A stretch of DNA of 64,000 nucleotides. Origin: Alteromonas genovensis. GTDB taxonomy: Bacteria > Pseudomonadota > Gammaproteobacteria > Enterobacterales > Alteromonadaceae. The stretch lies in assembly GCF_010500895.1 (NCBI RefSeq), contig NZ_JAAAWO010000007.1, positions 62,001-126,000 on the forward strand. The letters are read 5' to 3'. Under the pieces are notes generated by a model. It searched no databases. It was not told the DNA's origin and worked only from the letters and a program-made list of their open reading frames with translations. The position numbers were made by a program, and so were the translations under genes. This document shows positions 10,931-20,157 of this stretch, in pieces; positions within the stretch are counted from its first letter, which is position 1, and each line of letters opens with the position of its first letter.

Positions 10931-11884
10931 TTAACTCGCTGTGTTTTGATTCAGATAAGCAGCTGCGCCTAAAAGGCCATGATCAGGCTCTGCTATCAAA
11001 TAGGTAGGAATATCTTTTACATAGTGCTTCATTTGACCTTTAGCTTCGAATCTCGCTCTGAAGTCACTATTGTGTATAAAATCTGGAAAGCGGTTAGCAA
11101 TACCGCCGCCAATGAAGATACCTCCAGTGGTTGCCATATTCAGTGCCAAGTTACCGGCAAAACTTCCCATTATTCGGCAAAACTGAGTAAGGGCAGCTGC
11201 AGATATCTCGCAGGTTCCTGCAAGTGCTGCGTCAGTAATTTGCGCTGGCTCTTGAAAAGCAACCGGCTTGTCAGCATGTTTGGCAAGTGCCGTGTAAATG
11301 TTCAAAATTCCGCGACCCGACATCACTTCTTCAGCGGATGCTCTTCCAAAAGAAGACTGCAAATGACGCCAAACAACAATGTCAGTTTCATCAACCGGAG
11401 CGAAGTCGATATGACCACCCTCTCCGTCTAATGTCTGCCAGCCTGAATCCGTCATGGTGATATGCTCTACACCAAGGCCAGTGCCTGGGCCGAAAACAGC
11501 AATGTTGCCGTTTTCAGTGGCAGTACCCTCACCAATTTGTATAACTTGGTCGCTACTAAGCACGGGAAGTGAGTGAGCTACTGCAGTGAAATCGTTTATC
11601 ACAAACAGCGCATCTAGCTTAAGCTGTGAACGCAACGCATTTTGTGAAAACGCCCAACTGTGGTTGGTCATTTCTACCTGATCGCCAAGTACGGGGCACG
11701 CAATAGCAATGCAGCCTTCGCTAAAGGAAACATGAGGCATATCTGAAAAATACTGTGCAATCGCTAGATCGATACTGGCAAACTCTTCGCACATATATTT
11801 TTTGATGTCGGCAACGCCAGACTCGGTAACCCGAGCCAGACGAATATTGGTACCGCCAACGTCAGCCACAAATCTCTGGCTCAT
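10931..11884 (-). CDS. glk: Glucokinase
   Basis: Phosphorylates glucose with ATP to glucose-6-phosphate, feeding Zwf. The ATG at 11884 is chosen because it overlaps the edd stop (TAATG) and has AGGAG eight bases upstream, giving 317 aa beginning [17 protein letters not shown]; an upstream in-frame codon at 11917 would add 11 residues inside edd. The phosphate-1 motif ADVGGTNIRLA, the VFGPGTGLGVEHI adenosine/sugar loop, the DGEGGHIDFAP sugar-binding His and the C-terminal GGIFIGGGIANR all match bacterial Glk (E. coli 321 aa). Confidence 0.96.
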   Translation of the reverse strand: MSQRFVADVGGTNIRLARVTESGVADIKKYMCEEFASIDLAIAQYFSDMPHVSFSEGCIAIACPVLGDQVEMTNHSWAFSQNALRSQLKLDALFVINDFTAVAHSLPVLSSDQVIQIGEGTATENGNIAVFGPGTGLGVEHITMTDSGWQTLDGEGGHIDFAPVDETDIVVWRHLQSSFGRASAEEVMSGRGILNIYTALAKHADKPVAFQEPAQITDAALAGTCEISAAALTQFCRIMGSFAGNLALNMATTGGIFIGGGIANRFPDFIHNSDFRARFEAKGQMKHYVKDIPTYLIAEPDHGLLGAAAYLNQNTAS

Positions 11885-13710
11885 TACGCTTGCTCCTGAG
11901 TGTAAAAAAGAGAGCAAGCTCCTTCTTCTGCGCCAGTAAGTATTGCGCGCATTCCCGCAAACATTTCCCGTCCCATTCCAACATGATGGTTAGCCAAATT
12001 CGCAGGTGCTGGTTCACGGGCTGCTAATGTTGCATCATCAACATGAAGAGTCAGTGCACCTGTTTCTGTATTAAGCTCAATAATGTCGCCTTCTTGCACT
12101 TTAGCAAGTAAACCACCTTTATAGGCTTCAGGGGTAACATGGATGGCGGCTGGCACTTTACCTGAGGCCCCAGACATACGACCGTCGGTGACTAGTGCAA
12201 CCTTAAAGCCCTTATCTTGCAACACACCCAATGGAGGCGTTAAGCGGTGAAGCTCTGGCATACCAATGGCAGATGGACCTTGGAAACGAACGACCACGAT
12301 ACAGTCTTGATCTAATTTACCTGCTTTAAACGCTGCGTCTAATTCGAACTGATCTTCAAATACCACTGCAGGCGCTTTCAGTGTGCAGTGTGGCGTGCGT
12401 AAAGCAGACGTTTTAATAACGCCACGGCCTAAATTACCGTCAAGTACACTTAATCCACCGTCTGGTTTAAACGGTTTTTCAACGGTTGCCAGCACTTCTT
12501 TATCAAGTGACTCAGTTGGACCGTCGCGCCACTCTAGTTCACCGTCAACAAGTTTTGGCTCTTTGGTATAGAAGTCTAAGCCTTCACCACAAATTGTCTT
12601 AACATCGTTGTGCAGTAAACCAGCGTCAAGCAACTGCTTCATTAGCAATGACATACCGCCAGCTGCTACAAAGTGATTAATATCGGCTGAACCGTTAGGG
12701 TAAATACGCGTCATTAACGGCACTGCGTTTGAGATGTCTGAGAAGTCATTCCAATTAACGATATAGCCAGCTGAGCGAGCTACCGCAATTAAGTGCATGG
12801 TGTGGTTTGTTGAACCGCCTGTGGCTAATAAGCCCACGAGGCCGTTAACAATAGCTTTAGCATCGACAATATGACCAATTGGCGTGTAGTTGTCGCCTAA
12901 ATCAGTCAATCGAGTTGCTTGTACTGCAGCGGCTTTCGTTAGCGCTTCACGTAAAGGTGTACCTGGATTAACAAATGAAGAGCCCGGTAAATGCAGCCCC
13001 ATCATTTCTACCACAAGCTGGTTAGAGTTTGCTGTTCCGTAGAACGTACAGGTTCCTGCCGAGTGGTAAGACTGTGATTCAGCTTCCAACAGCGCATCAC
13101 GGCCCACTTTACCTTCCGCGAATTCTTGGCGCACTCGCGCTTTTTCTTTATTCGGCAATCCAGAAGGCATTGGGCCTGCAGGAACGAATACCGTTGGTAG
13201 GTGGCCGAAGGTCAATGCACCCATGAGTAATCCAGGGACAATTTTGTCACAGATACCTAGCATCATGGCGCTATCAAACATGTTGTGCGAAAGCGCTATG
13301 GCCGCCGCTTGTGCAATGTTGTCACGACTCATTAGGCTCAAGTCCATACCAGACTGACCTTGAGTAACGCCATCACACATGGCAGGTACACCACCGGCAA
13401 ACTGGGCCACACTGCCTACGTCTTTTATCGCTTCTTTGATGACAGCAGGATAAGACTCGTAGGGCTGATGCGCTGAAAGCATGTCATTGTATGAAGAAAT
13501 AATAGCAACGTTTGCTTTCGTCATCGAACGCAAATCGCCCTTTTCTTCTGTGCCGCATGCGGCAAAACCATGAGCAAGGTTACCGCAAGATAACACACCG
13601 CGATGTGGGCCTTGGCGACGAGCCTTTTCAATTTTCTCTAAATACGCTTTACGCGTTTCTTTGCTACGCTCAATAATGCGTTGCGTGACTTCGGCAATTT
13701 TTGGGTTCAT
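11884..13710 (-). CDS. edd: Phosphogluconate dehydratase
   Basis: Dehydrates 6-phosphogluconate to KDPG; cytosolic IlvD/Edd-family Fe-S enzyme. 608 aa (E. coli 603). Family motifs: [54 protein letters not shown] and [17 protein letters not shown]; cysteines appropriate for the Fe-S cluster are present. The stop overlaps the glk start by one base; pgl ends ten bases upstream of its start. Transcribed from the zwf promoter. Confidence 0.97.
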   Translation of the reverse strand: MNPKIAEVTQRIIERSKETRKAYLEKIEKARRQGPHRGVLSCGNLAHGFAACGTEEKGDLRSMTKANVAIISSYNDMLSAHQPYESYPAVIKEAIKDVGSVAQFAGGVPAMCDGVTQGQSGMDLSLMSRDNIAQAAAIALSHNMFDSAMMLGICDKIVPGLLMGALTFGHLPTVFVPAGPMPSGLPNKEKARVRQEFAEGKVGRDALLEAESQSYHSAGTCTFYGTANSNQLVVEMMGLHLPGSSFVNPGTPLREALTKAAAVQATRLTDLGDNYTPIGHIVDAKAIVNGLVGLLATGGSTNHTMHLIAVARSAGYIVNWNDFSDISNAVPLMTRIYPNGSADINHFVAAGGMSLLMKQLLDAGLLHNDVKTICGEGLDFYTKEPKLVDGELEWRDGPTESLDKEVLATVEKPFKPDGGLSVLDGNLGRGVIKTSALRTPHCTLKAPAVVFEDQFELDAAFKAGKLDQDCIVVVRFQGPSAIGMPELHRLTPPLGVLQDKGFKVALVTDGRMSGASGKVPAAIHVTPEAYKGGLLAKVQEGDIIELNTETGALTLHVDDATLAAREPAPANLANHHVGMGREMFAGMRAILTGAEEGACSLFYTQEQA

Positions 13711-13720
13711 TTCTTGTCTC

Positions 13721-14413
13721 CTATGGCGCCCACATCAAGGTAACCGGTGCTCTATTGACAACGGCTGTGATGGGCTTTTGCGCTTCGGTGGCGTTTTCAA
13801 TAGCGTCGAGTAGCACTTGTTTTTTCATCTCACCGGTAAGGTGCAAGAAAATATTTCTGCTATTGAGTAAAGCGGGTAACGTTAGTGAAATACGTTGATG
13901 AGGTGCTGTTGTAGGTTGAACAGCGATACACGTTCTTCCGCTGCTCATATCAAGGCCGTCATTAACTTGTTCTGAACATGGGAAAAGCGATGCGGTATGA
14001 CCGTCTTCCCCCATACCCAAAATAAGTGCATCGAAAGGTTGAGACATGCTGGCTAAATTACGCTCAGCAACATTCACACCTTCGTTTGCATCTTCTACAT
14101 CACTTTTTAATTCAACAAAGCGTGCGGCTGCGGCCTTATTTTGAATAAGGTTATTTTTAACTAAACTCGTATTGCTGGCGTCGTGGTCTTCATTTACCCA
14201 ACGTTCGTCGGCAAGAGTAACGTCTACTTTGTCCCACTCAAGGTCGGTGTCGCTCAACTGCTTGAACAACGCTAGCGGCGTGCGACCACCGCTAACAATA
14301 AGCGATGCACGGCCACGAGTTTTAATACCTGTTTTAAGGATACTAACTAAGTCTTCTGCAAACGCGCTGGTAAGCGCGTCTGGATTGTCGAATGATAATG
14401 TAGTGAGTGCCAT
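13721..14413 (-). CDS. pgl: 6-phosphogluconolactonase (DevB type)
   Basis: Hydrolyses 6-phosphogluconolactone to 6-phosphogluconate between Zwf and Edd/Gnd. 230 aa, typical for the DevB/NagB-like class. [29 protein letters not shown] and [15 protein letters not shown] are the family signatures and are intact. The start codon follows the zwf stop after one base, implying translational coupling. Confidence 0.95.
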   Translation of the reverse strand: MALTTLSFDNPDALTSAFAEDLVSILKTGIKTRGRASLIVSGGRTPLALFKQLSDTDLEWDKVDVTLADERWVNEDHDASNTSLVKNNLIQNKAAAARFVELKSDVEDANEGVNVAERNLASMSQPFDALILGMGEDGHTASLFPCSEQVNDGLDMSSGRTCIAVQPTTAPHQRISLTLPALLNSRNIFLHLTGEMKKQVLLDAIENATEAQKPITAVVNRAPVTLMWAP

Positions 14414-14414
14414 A

Positions 14415-15908
14415 TTATTTCTTCTTTACCGTTTTGCTTTCGTACCAGCTGCGATTTGCACGCGCTAATAAACCGATGGAATCTACTGGGCCCCACGTAC
14501 CAGCCTGGTAAGGCTCTGGAGGCTCATTTGATGACTTCCATGCATCGAGTATTGAATCAACCCACGTCCATGCTTGCTCAATTTCATCGCGACGAACGAA
14601 CAGCGCCTGATTACCTAGCATAACTTCAAGCAATAGCTTTTCGTAGGCATCGGGAATGCGCTCATCTGCAAACGCTTCTGAAAAGCTTAGGTTAAGCTTC
14701 GACTTTTGAAGGTCCATAGAGCCCGAATTAGTTAAACCCGGTACTTTATTCATTACGGTAATTTCTACGCCTTCATCTGGCTGTAGACGGATGACTAACT
14801 TGTTTGGCGGTAGATTCTTAAAGCTATCACCAAATAAGTTATGAGGCTGTCGCTTAAAGTAGATAACAACTTCGCTCACCTTGTTTGGCATGCGCTTTCC
14901 GGTGCGCAGATAAAATGGAACCCCTGCCCAACGCCAGTTATCTATTTCCGCTTTAATAGCAACGAAAGTTTCCGTTTTGCTTTGCGTGTTAGCACCCTCT
15001 TCTTCAAGGTACCCAGGTACTTCTTCACCTTTCACAAAGCCCGATGTGTACTGACCGCGAACAATGCTTTCATTAATATTAGTGGCATTGATAGGACGCA
15101 GCGCTTTAAGTACTTTTAGTTTTTCGTCGCGAATACTGTCAGCATCAAGTGTTGTTGGTGGCTCCATGGCCACTAGACTCAATATTTGCAACAAATGGTT
15201 TTGGACCATGTCGCGCATTTGGCCGGCGTCATCAAAGTAACCCCAACGGCCTTCAATGCCCACAGACTCAGCCACTGAGATTTGCACATGATCGATACAA
15301 TTATGATCCCAGTTTGTTGCGAATATTGAATTAGCAAAACGCAACGACACTAGGTTAAGTACCGTTTCTTTACCAAGATAGTGGTCAATGCGGTAAATCT
15401 GCTTCTCGTCAAAATACTCTGCAACTTGTTCGTTGATTATTTTCGACGACTCAAGATCATGACCAATCGGCTTTTCAAGCACAACGCGTACGCTTGAATC
15501 AATAATTTTGCAGCTGTGTAAACCACGACAGATATCACCGTAAATCGCAGGCGGTGTTGCTAAGTAACATACCATGGTGCGAGATGGGTCTACATGGTCG
15601 TCTAGCACACAGTAGCTGTCGACATTTTTCATATCAACACACGCATAATGTAAGCGAGCGCGCATTCTTTCCCATGTAGCTTCACACAGCTCTTGTTCGC
15701 CAAACTTAACTAAGTTTGTATGCACTTCTTCAATGTAATCTTCTAAAGACATATCATGGCGAGCAACCCCCACAATAGTGGTTTCAGGGTGCATTAGATT
15801 CGCTTTTTCAAGCTGATAAAGTGATGGCAACAGCTTGCGTCGTGAAAGATCCCCAAGTGTACCGAAGAGTACAAAATCACAGGGTTCGTAGGAATTATCC
15901 ATTACCAT
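14415..15908 (-). CDS. zwf: Glucose-6-phosphate 1-dehydrogenase
   Basis: Oxidises glucose-6-phosphate with NAD(P)+, the first step into both the pentose-phosphate and Entner-Doudoroff routes. 497 aa (E. coli 491). The nucleotide motif LFGTLGDLSRRKLLPSLY and the active site RIDHYLGKETVLN with catalytic His and Lys are present. Start codon: ATG at 15908 or the second ATG at 15902; the latter would start MDNSYEPCDF. First gene of the operon, with a HexR-type operator 90-110 bp upstream. Confidence 0.97.
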   Translation of the reverse strand: MVMDNSYEPCDFVLFGTLGDLSRRKLLPSLYQLEKANLMHPETTIVGVARHDMSLEDYIEEVHTNLVKFGEQELCEATWERMRARLHYACVDMKNVDSYCVLDDHVDPSRTMVCYLATPPAIYGDICRGLHSCKIIDSSVRVVLEKPIGHDLESSKIINEQVAEYFDEKQIYRIDHYLGKETVLNLVSLRFANSIFATNWDHNCIDHVQISVAESVGIEGRWGYFDDAGQMRDMVQNHLLQILSLVAMEPPTTLDADSIRDEKLKVLKALRPINATNINESIVRGQYTSGFVKGEEVPGYLEEEGANTQSKTETFVAIKAEIDNWRWAGVPFYLRTGKRMPNKVSEVVIYFKRQPHNLFGDSFKNLPPNKLVIRLQPDEGVEITVMNKVPGLTNSGSMDLQKSKLNLSFSEAFADERIPDAYEKLLLEVMLGNQALFVRRDEIEQAWTWVDSILDAWKSSNEPPEPYQAGTWGPVDSIGLLARANRSWYESKTVKKK

Positions 15909-15982
15909 ATTCGTCGACCTTTTAAATGTGGTTTTAAGTGCCGTGTTGGTTCTTTATTTACAACACTAACGACTATTATTAC

Positions 15983-16033
15983 CGTATAGTTAACACCAAA
16001 TGTAGTAAAATTACAACTTCTACATACTATACG
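15983..16033. promoter_or_regulatory. HexR operator inside a concentric outer palindrome (zwf-hexR spacer)
   Basis: TGTAGTAAAATTACA at 16001-16015 differs from the HexR consensus pattern TGTAAT-N3-ATTACA by one base. Flanking it are perfect 8-bp inverted arms, CGTATAGT (15983-15990) and ACTATACG (16026-16033), whose midpoint (16008) coincides exactly with the operator midpoint. Each arm carries TATAC, so they could be the -10 elements of the two divergent promoters (inference). Confidence 0.75.
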
Positions 16034-16095
16034 ATGAGATTCTTTACTTTTCGATGATATAGCTCCCTGTCTATTACCATTTACAGTACAAAAAA

Positions 16096-16110
16096 TGTTA
16101 AAAAATTACA
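16096..16110. promoter_or_regulatory. Second, weaker HexR-like operator before hexR
   Basis: TGTTAAAAAATTACA keeps the right half-site ATTACA and the outer TGT, with mismatches in the left half. It lies 82-96 bp before the hexR start, suggesting autoregulation; it could also be chance in AT-rich DNA. Confidence 0.45.
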
Positions 16111-16191
16111 TTTTTCTTGTCACAGCTTTCACATTGGGTACTATTAGGGTGTACCTTACAATAAACCGAGCCAATTACTTGCCGTATCTGT

Positions 16192-17043
16192 ATGAACATT
16201 TTAGAAAAAATAACTCAAAACAAAGCTGCGTTTAGCAAATCAGAAAAGAAAGTTGCTGAGATTATACTTGCTAATCCTCAAACTGCCATCCATTCAAGTA
16301 TAGCAACATTAGCTAAAATGTCGGATGTCAGCGAGCCAACTGTGAATCGATTTTGCCGCAGACTAGATACTAAAGGCTTTCCGGACTTTAAACTCCATTT
16401 GGCGCAGAGTCTCGCAAACGGTACGCCCTACGTGAACCGTCATGTTGACGAGAACGACAGCCCAGACGAATACACCAACAAAATCTTCGAATCGACAATG
16501 GCTTCATTGGAAGTAGCGAGACAGTCTATAGACGTCAATGTGGTCAATCGCGTTGTTGATTTACTTACTCAAGCGCAGAAGATTTCTTTCTTTGGTCTTG
16601 GTGCATCGGCTTCTGTGGCTCATGATGCGTTAAACAAGTTTTTTAGGTTTAATGTCCCAGTTGTTTATTTTGAAGACATTCTGATGCAGCGCATGAGCTG
16701 CATGAATTGCTCTGCCGGTGACGTTGTCGTGCTGATAAGCCACACAGGTCGAACTAAAAGCTTAGTTGAAATTGCACAGATCTCACGAATGAACGACGCC
16801 ACCGTTGTTGGCATAACGTCAGCTGACAGCCCACTGGCGCAGGAGTGCAGTTACGTATTATCGCTAGAAGTACCTGAAGATACCGACATGTACATGCCAA
16901 TGGCATCGCGCATCGCACAGCTGACCCTCATCGATGTACTTGCTACCGGATTTACGCTTCGACGTGGTAATAAATTCAGAGAGAACCTTAAACGGGTTAA
17001 AGATACACTGCGCGGGTCTCGTTACGATAAAAGAGATGGCTAA
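16192..17043 (+). CDS. hexR: HexR, RpiR-family regulator of central carbon metabolism
   Basis: Transcription factor that senses KDPG and controls Entner-Doudoroff and glycolytic genes in gammaproteobacteria. 283 aa. N-terminal HTH_6 domain (about 1-77; LAKMSDVSEPTVNRFCRRLD is the recognition region) and C-terminal SIS sugar-phosphate domain (about 125-255; FFGLGASASVAHDA and VVVLISHTGRTKSLVEIA phosphosugar loops). Divergent from zwf, its classical position, with HexR-type sites in the shared spacer and another before pykA. A 30-bp perfect palindrome follows the gene. Confidence 0.94.
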   Translation: MNILEKITQNKAAFSKSEKKVAEIILANPQTAIHSSIATLAKMSDVSEPTVNRFCRRLDTKGFPDFKLHLAQSLANGTPYVNRHVDENDSPDEYTNKIFESTMASLEVARQSIDVNVVNRVVDLLTQAQKISFFGLGASASVAHDALNKFFRFNVPVVYFEDILMQRMSCMNCSAGDVVVLISHTGRTKSLVEIAQISRMNDATVVGITSADSPLAQECSYVLSLEVPEDTDMYMPMASRIAQLTLIDVLATGFTLRRGNKFRENLKRVKDTLRGSRYDKRDG

Positions 17044-17110
17044 GGGTTGCATCTCTTTCTTCATTCTATTCACTACCATTTTTTCCACGCCCTTCTGTTT
17101 TACTTCTGCA

Positions 17111-17140
17111 TTACTGACGCTTGCGTGCAAGCGTCAGTAA
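17111..17140. terminator. 30-bp perfect palindrome after hexR
   Basis: Arms TTACTGACGCTTGC and GCAAGCGTCAGTAA (14 bp each, no mismatch) separated by GT form a very stable hairpin 70 bp after the hexR stop. There is no U-tract on either side, so it may be a processing/stability hairpin or a dyad protein site rather than an intrinsic terminator. Confidence 0.5.
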
Positions 17141-17250
17141 CCTATACTTAAACTGTGCCGCGATTATTCATCTGTTTCTCGCAAAGTAGAGGAAAGTTAA
17201 CGACAACTGGTCAAGCCAGTAGGGAGTTTTTCTTTCTTTCATTCACATTT

Positions 17251-17287
17251 TTGTCAAAATACTCTACTATTCTGTAATAAAATTACG
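17251..17287 (+). promoter_or_regulatory. pykA promoter with HexR operator over the -10
   Basis: TGTAATAAAATTACG (17273-17287) matches the HexR pattern at all but the last base. A -35-like TTGTCA lies at 17251-17256, and a -10-like TGTAAT or TAATAA (spacer 16 or 18) falls inside the operator, which would fit repression by occlusion. The site is 79-93 bp before the pykA start. The operator call is stronger than the promoter call. Confidence 0.7.
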
Positions 17288-17365
17288 TAAAGCGATTACA
17301 GCGCTCATTGAGTTGAATAATTAGCTTTACCATCTTTTCTATAAAAGAAGCAGCGACGGAATCCC

Positions 17366-18802
17366 ATGACCAGAAGAACCAAAATTCTTGCCACATTAGG
17401 CCCCTCAACCGATTCAATTGAAAAAATTAAAGAACTTATTGCTGCCGGAGCAAACACGGTTCGCATGAATTTTTCTCACGGACAAGCAGAAGACCACATT
17501 GAGCGCGCAAAACGTGTTCGTGAAGCGGCGAGAAGCCTTGGTAAATATGTGGCAATACTCGGTGATTTGCAGGGACCTAAAATTCGCGTTGCCCGATTCC
17601 AAGAAGGCGCCGTTAAATTACAGATTGGTGCTAAGTTTGTATTAGATGCTGAACTTGAGCGAGATGAAGGCACGGTCGACCATGTAGGCATAGACTACAA
17701 AGCACTACCTGATGATGTGTCGGCTGGCGATATTCTTTTACTGGACGATGGACGCATACAGTTAAAGGTAACAGGTGTAGAAGGTCGCAAGGTTATTACA
17801 GAAGTTACCGTTGGCGGTAAACTGTCTAATAATAAAGGTATTAACCGCCAAGGCGGTGGTTTGTCAGCAGAAGCGTTAACAGAAAAAGACAAGCAAGATA
17901 TAAAAACGGCAGCGCAAATTGGCGTAGACTACCTTGCTGTGTCGTTCCCACGCAGCGGCGCCGACCTTAATTACGCTCGCGAGCTTGCTGAAGCAGCCGG
18001 CTGCTACGCAAAAATTTGCGCCAAGGTAGAGCGCGCAGAGACTGTTGCGACTGACGACGCCATTACCGATATTATCAGTGCCTCTGACGCTGTCATGGTT
18101 GCCCGTGGCGATTTGGGTGTTGAAATTGGTGATGCAGAACTTGTTGGGGTTCAGAAGAAACTTATCGCTCGCTCACGTCAGCTTAATAAAGTGGTTATTA
18201 CAGCCACTCAAATGATGGAGTCTATGATTGATAGCCCTATGCCCACTCGTGCAGAGGTTATGGATGTGGCTAACGCCGTATTAGATGGCACAGATGCAGT
18301 TATGCTGTCAGCTGAAACAGCGGCGGGAAGTTTCCCTATTGAAACTGTTCAAGCTATGGCACGTGTTTGCGAAGGCGCTGAAACTCACCCTAGCGTAAAA
18401 ATTTCCAAGCATCGCATGGACCAGCAGTTTTCATCGACCAGTGAATCTATAGCGCTATCTGCGGTTTATGCCGCGAATCACCTACCAAGCGTAAAAGCAA
18501 TTGTAGGATTGACAGAAAGCGGAACCACGCCGAAATTAATGTCTCGAATTACAACATCACTGCCAATTATCGCCATGTCTCGTCACGAGGGCACGCTCAA
18601 CGCAATGGCCCTTTATCGCGGTGTTAAGCCAGTATTTTTCGACTCGTCTAACAGCGAGCCCGGCAAACTTAAGCACGACGTTGTGGCCTGTTTAAAAGAA
18701 AAAGGCTTAGTGGAGAGCGGTGATAGCATTATTCTGACTTACGGCGATGAAATGGAAAAAGTCGGCGCAACTAATACGCTTAAGATTGTAGATGTTGAGT
18801 AA
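17366..18802 (+). CDS. pykA: Pyruvate kinase (PykA/type II)
   Basis: Converts phosphoenolpyruvate + ADP to pyruvate + ATP. 478 aa (E. coli PykA 480). It opens with [16 protein letters not shown] and [22 protein letters not shown] holds the catalytic Lys, [13 protein letters not shown] the metal ligands and [20 protein letters not shown] the activator/substrate loop. The C-terminal allosteric domain is complete. The N-terminus and length favour PykA over PykF. A HexR operator precedes it. Confidence 0.96.
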   Translation: MTRRTKILATLGPSTDSIEKIKELIAAGANTVRMNFSHGQAEDHIERAKRVREAARSLGKYVAILGDLQGPKIRVARFQEGAVKLQIGAKFVLDAELERDEGTVDHVGIDYKALPDDVSAGDILLLDDGRIQLKVTGVEGRKVITEVTVGGKLSNNKGINRQGGGLSAEALTEKDKQDIKTAAQIGVDYLAVSFPRSGADLNYARELAEAAGCYAKICAKVERAETVATDDAITDIISASDAVMVARGDLGVEIGDAELVGVQKKLIARSRQLNKVVITATQMMESMIDSPMPTRAEVMDVANAVLDGTDAVMLSAETAAGSFPIETVQAMARVCEGAETHPSVKISKHRMDQQFSSTSESIALSAVYAANHLPSVKAIVGLTESGTTPKLMSRITTSLPIIAMSRHEGTLNAMALYRGVKPVFFDSSNSEPGKLKHDVVACLKEKGLVESGDSIILTYGDEMEKVGATNTLKIVDVE

Positions 18803-18847
18803 CTAGAGAGACTAATCCTAGAGAAATTAGCCCTAGAGAAACAAGCT
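18803..18847 (+). repeat. Three tandem 15-bp units after pykA
   Basis: CTAGAGAGACTAATC, CTAGAGAAATTAGCC and CTAGAGAAACAAGCT follow each other without gap, beginning at the first base after the pykA stop. The 5' seven bases are invariant. No coding or terminator function is apparent. Confidence 0.75.
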
Positions 18848-18925
18848 TAACGTCCGTTTTGAATAAGCGATGTTAAGAATTCGGCATTGAATGAGTATTT
18901 AGCAAAATAGCTACATTATAAATAC

Positions 18926-18950
18926 AAAAAAGGGGCGCAAGCCCCCTTCA
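18926..18950 (-). terminator. Intrinsic terminator of the BON-protein gene
   Basis: On the minus strand GGGGC-TTGC-GCCCC is followed by six T. It lies 20 bp after the BON gene stop and also faces pykA transcription from the other side. Confidence 0.85.
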
Positions 18951-18969
18951 TATTAGCATAACTAATTAA

Positions 18970-19590
18970 TTAGTTCATCGCTGTGGTTGTTACAACCTTG
19001 AGATTGTTTTCAACATTCTTCACGTCAGAGGCGTTTTTCGCAATCTCTACCGCTAAGTCTTCTTCAGCATCAGAGTCTACGGTGCCCGTAAGCACAACAT
19101 TGCCGTCTTCTACATCTACGTCGATGTCAAAGCCTGAGATATCAGAGTCCATCAGCAAACGAGTTTTGATCACTGTGGCGATTTTCGCATCAGTCAATTC
19201 GCTTGTACCTTCATCGACGCCGTCTTCAACATCGTCAGACATATCTGATGTCATTGAATCCATATCTCTGTCTTCAATTACTGAGAGCTTGTTATCGACT
19301 GACATTACACCGTCGATGTTAGCAACTAATTCTTCAGCGAGCTTTTTGTCCACTGAGTTATCGACTTTACCGGTTAGAATTACATCGCCGTCTTTCACGT
19401 CGGTATTAATGTCAAAAGAATCTAGGTTACCATTGAACAGCAGCGTAGCTTCCGCTTTGCCATCAATCCATGCGTCTTTGGCACCTTTTTCCCATGCGTT
19501 ATCTGTTTGGCTATCTGAATTCATATCACCTGCAACAGCAGCTGTAGACAATGATGTAGCAACAATAATAGATAGTATTGTACGTTTCAT
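18970..19590 (-). CDS. Exported BON-domain protein (OsmY-like)
   Basis: 206 aa from the ATG at 19588-19590, chosen because it has AGGAG upstream and starts a clean signal peptide (MKRTILSIIVATSLSTAAVAGD); a longer frame to 19683 has no ribosome site. Two BON domains are visible (about 42-110 and 135-204), each with the VxDGxVxLxGxVD pattern, joined by an acidic Asp/Met/Ser linker. BON domains are thought to bind phospholipid surfaces; OsmY is an osmotically induced periplasmic protein. It resembles OsmY in layout, but stress induction here is inferred. The very acidic composition creates a long Ser/Thr-rich antisense frame that is not a gene. Confidence 0.85.
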   Translation of the reverse strand: MKRTILSIIVATSLSTAAVAGDMNSDSQTDNAWEKGAKDAWIDGKAEATLLFNGNLDSFDINTDVKDGDVILTGKVDNSVDKKLAEELVANIDGVMSVDNKLSVIEDRDMDSMTSDMSDDVEDGVDEGTSELTDAKIATVIKTRLLMDSDISGFDIDVDVEDGNVVLTGTVDSDAEEDLAVEIAKNASDVKNVENNLKVVTTTAMN

Positions 19591-20157
19591 AACATTTCTC
19601 CTTTGTTGAAACTCACAAGAGATGTAGCTAAGTTCATGCCAACGCAGTAACATGTTGTTATATATGGATTTGTTTAAATCCAACTAAAAATAGGTAAGAT
19701 ATACTTGCAAAGTTTGCTTACTTTCAAGCAATTTTTACTGATTCTCATTTAGATTAATGCTGAGTTGATAAACTCACGTATTTATCTCAAGCGCCTATAT
19801 AGCGAAGCATATCCTTCAAGCTAGATGAGTGTTGGGTGTACAGGGTGAATTCTGAAGATTGAACTGAGGTATAAGAGTTTCTAGTACATCAAGTAGCCGA
19901 AGAATCAGTACATAAAGATAAGACTTTCACAACAGTAGTCATTGTTGAAGTAGGCTTCATCACAGTTGTACTGCTATGATGAACCCAGTAGAGTCATTCA
20001 TTAAACGCTTTTTTATGCGGGTGTTCTAACTTAAAAGGCACACATTTAGCATGTGCGATTGAGCACTTGCACGAGTTGCATCACTTTGCATAGAACAGAC
20101 AGAGCTTACCTTAGCCTTAAGCGTATGTGAGTCTTAAACTATTAATATGGATATTTA
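19591..20157. other. Intergenic region between the divergent BON and EEP genes
   Basis: 567 bp with no open frame that has a ribosome site. It should hold the two divergent promoters, but I can name no specific site. A short hairpin-like GAGTTGATAAACTC occurs near 19754. Confidence 0.6.

Larger units (their letters stand above)
17044..17365 (+). other. hexR-pykA intergenic region
   Basis: 322 bp without a convincing gene. It holds the perfect palindrome at 17111-17140 and the pykA promoter/HexR operator near 17251-17287. Confidence 0.7.

Noticed and set aside
18983..19609. 208-codon plus-strand frame opposite the BON gene
   Set aside because: Ser/Thr/Val-rich low-complexity translation is the expected antisense of an acidic Asp/Glu/Val protein; no ribosome site or family resemblance, while the minus strand has a signal peptide and BON motifs.
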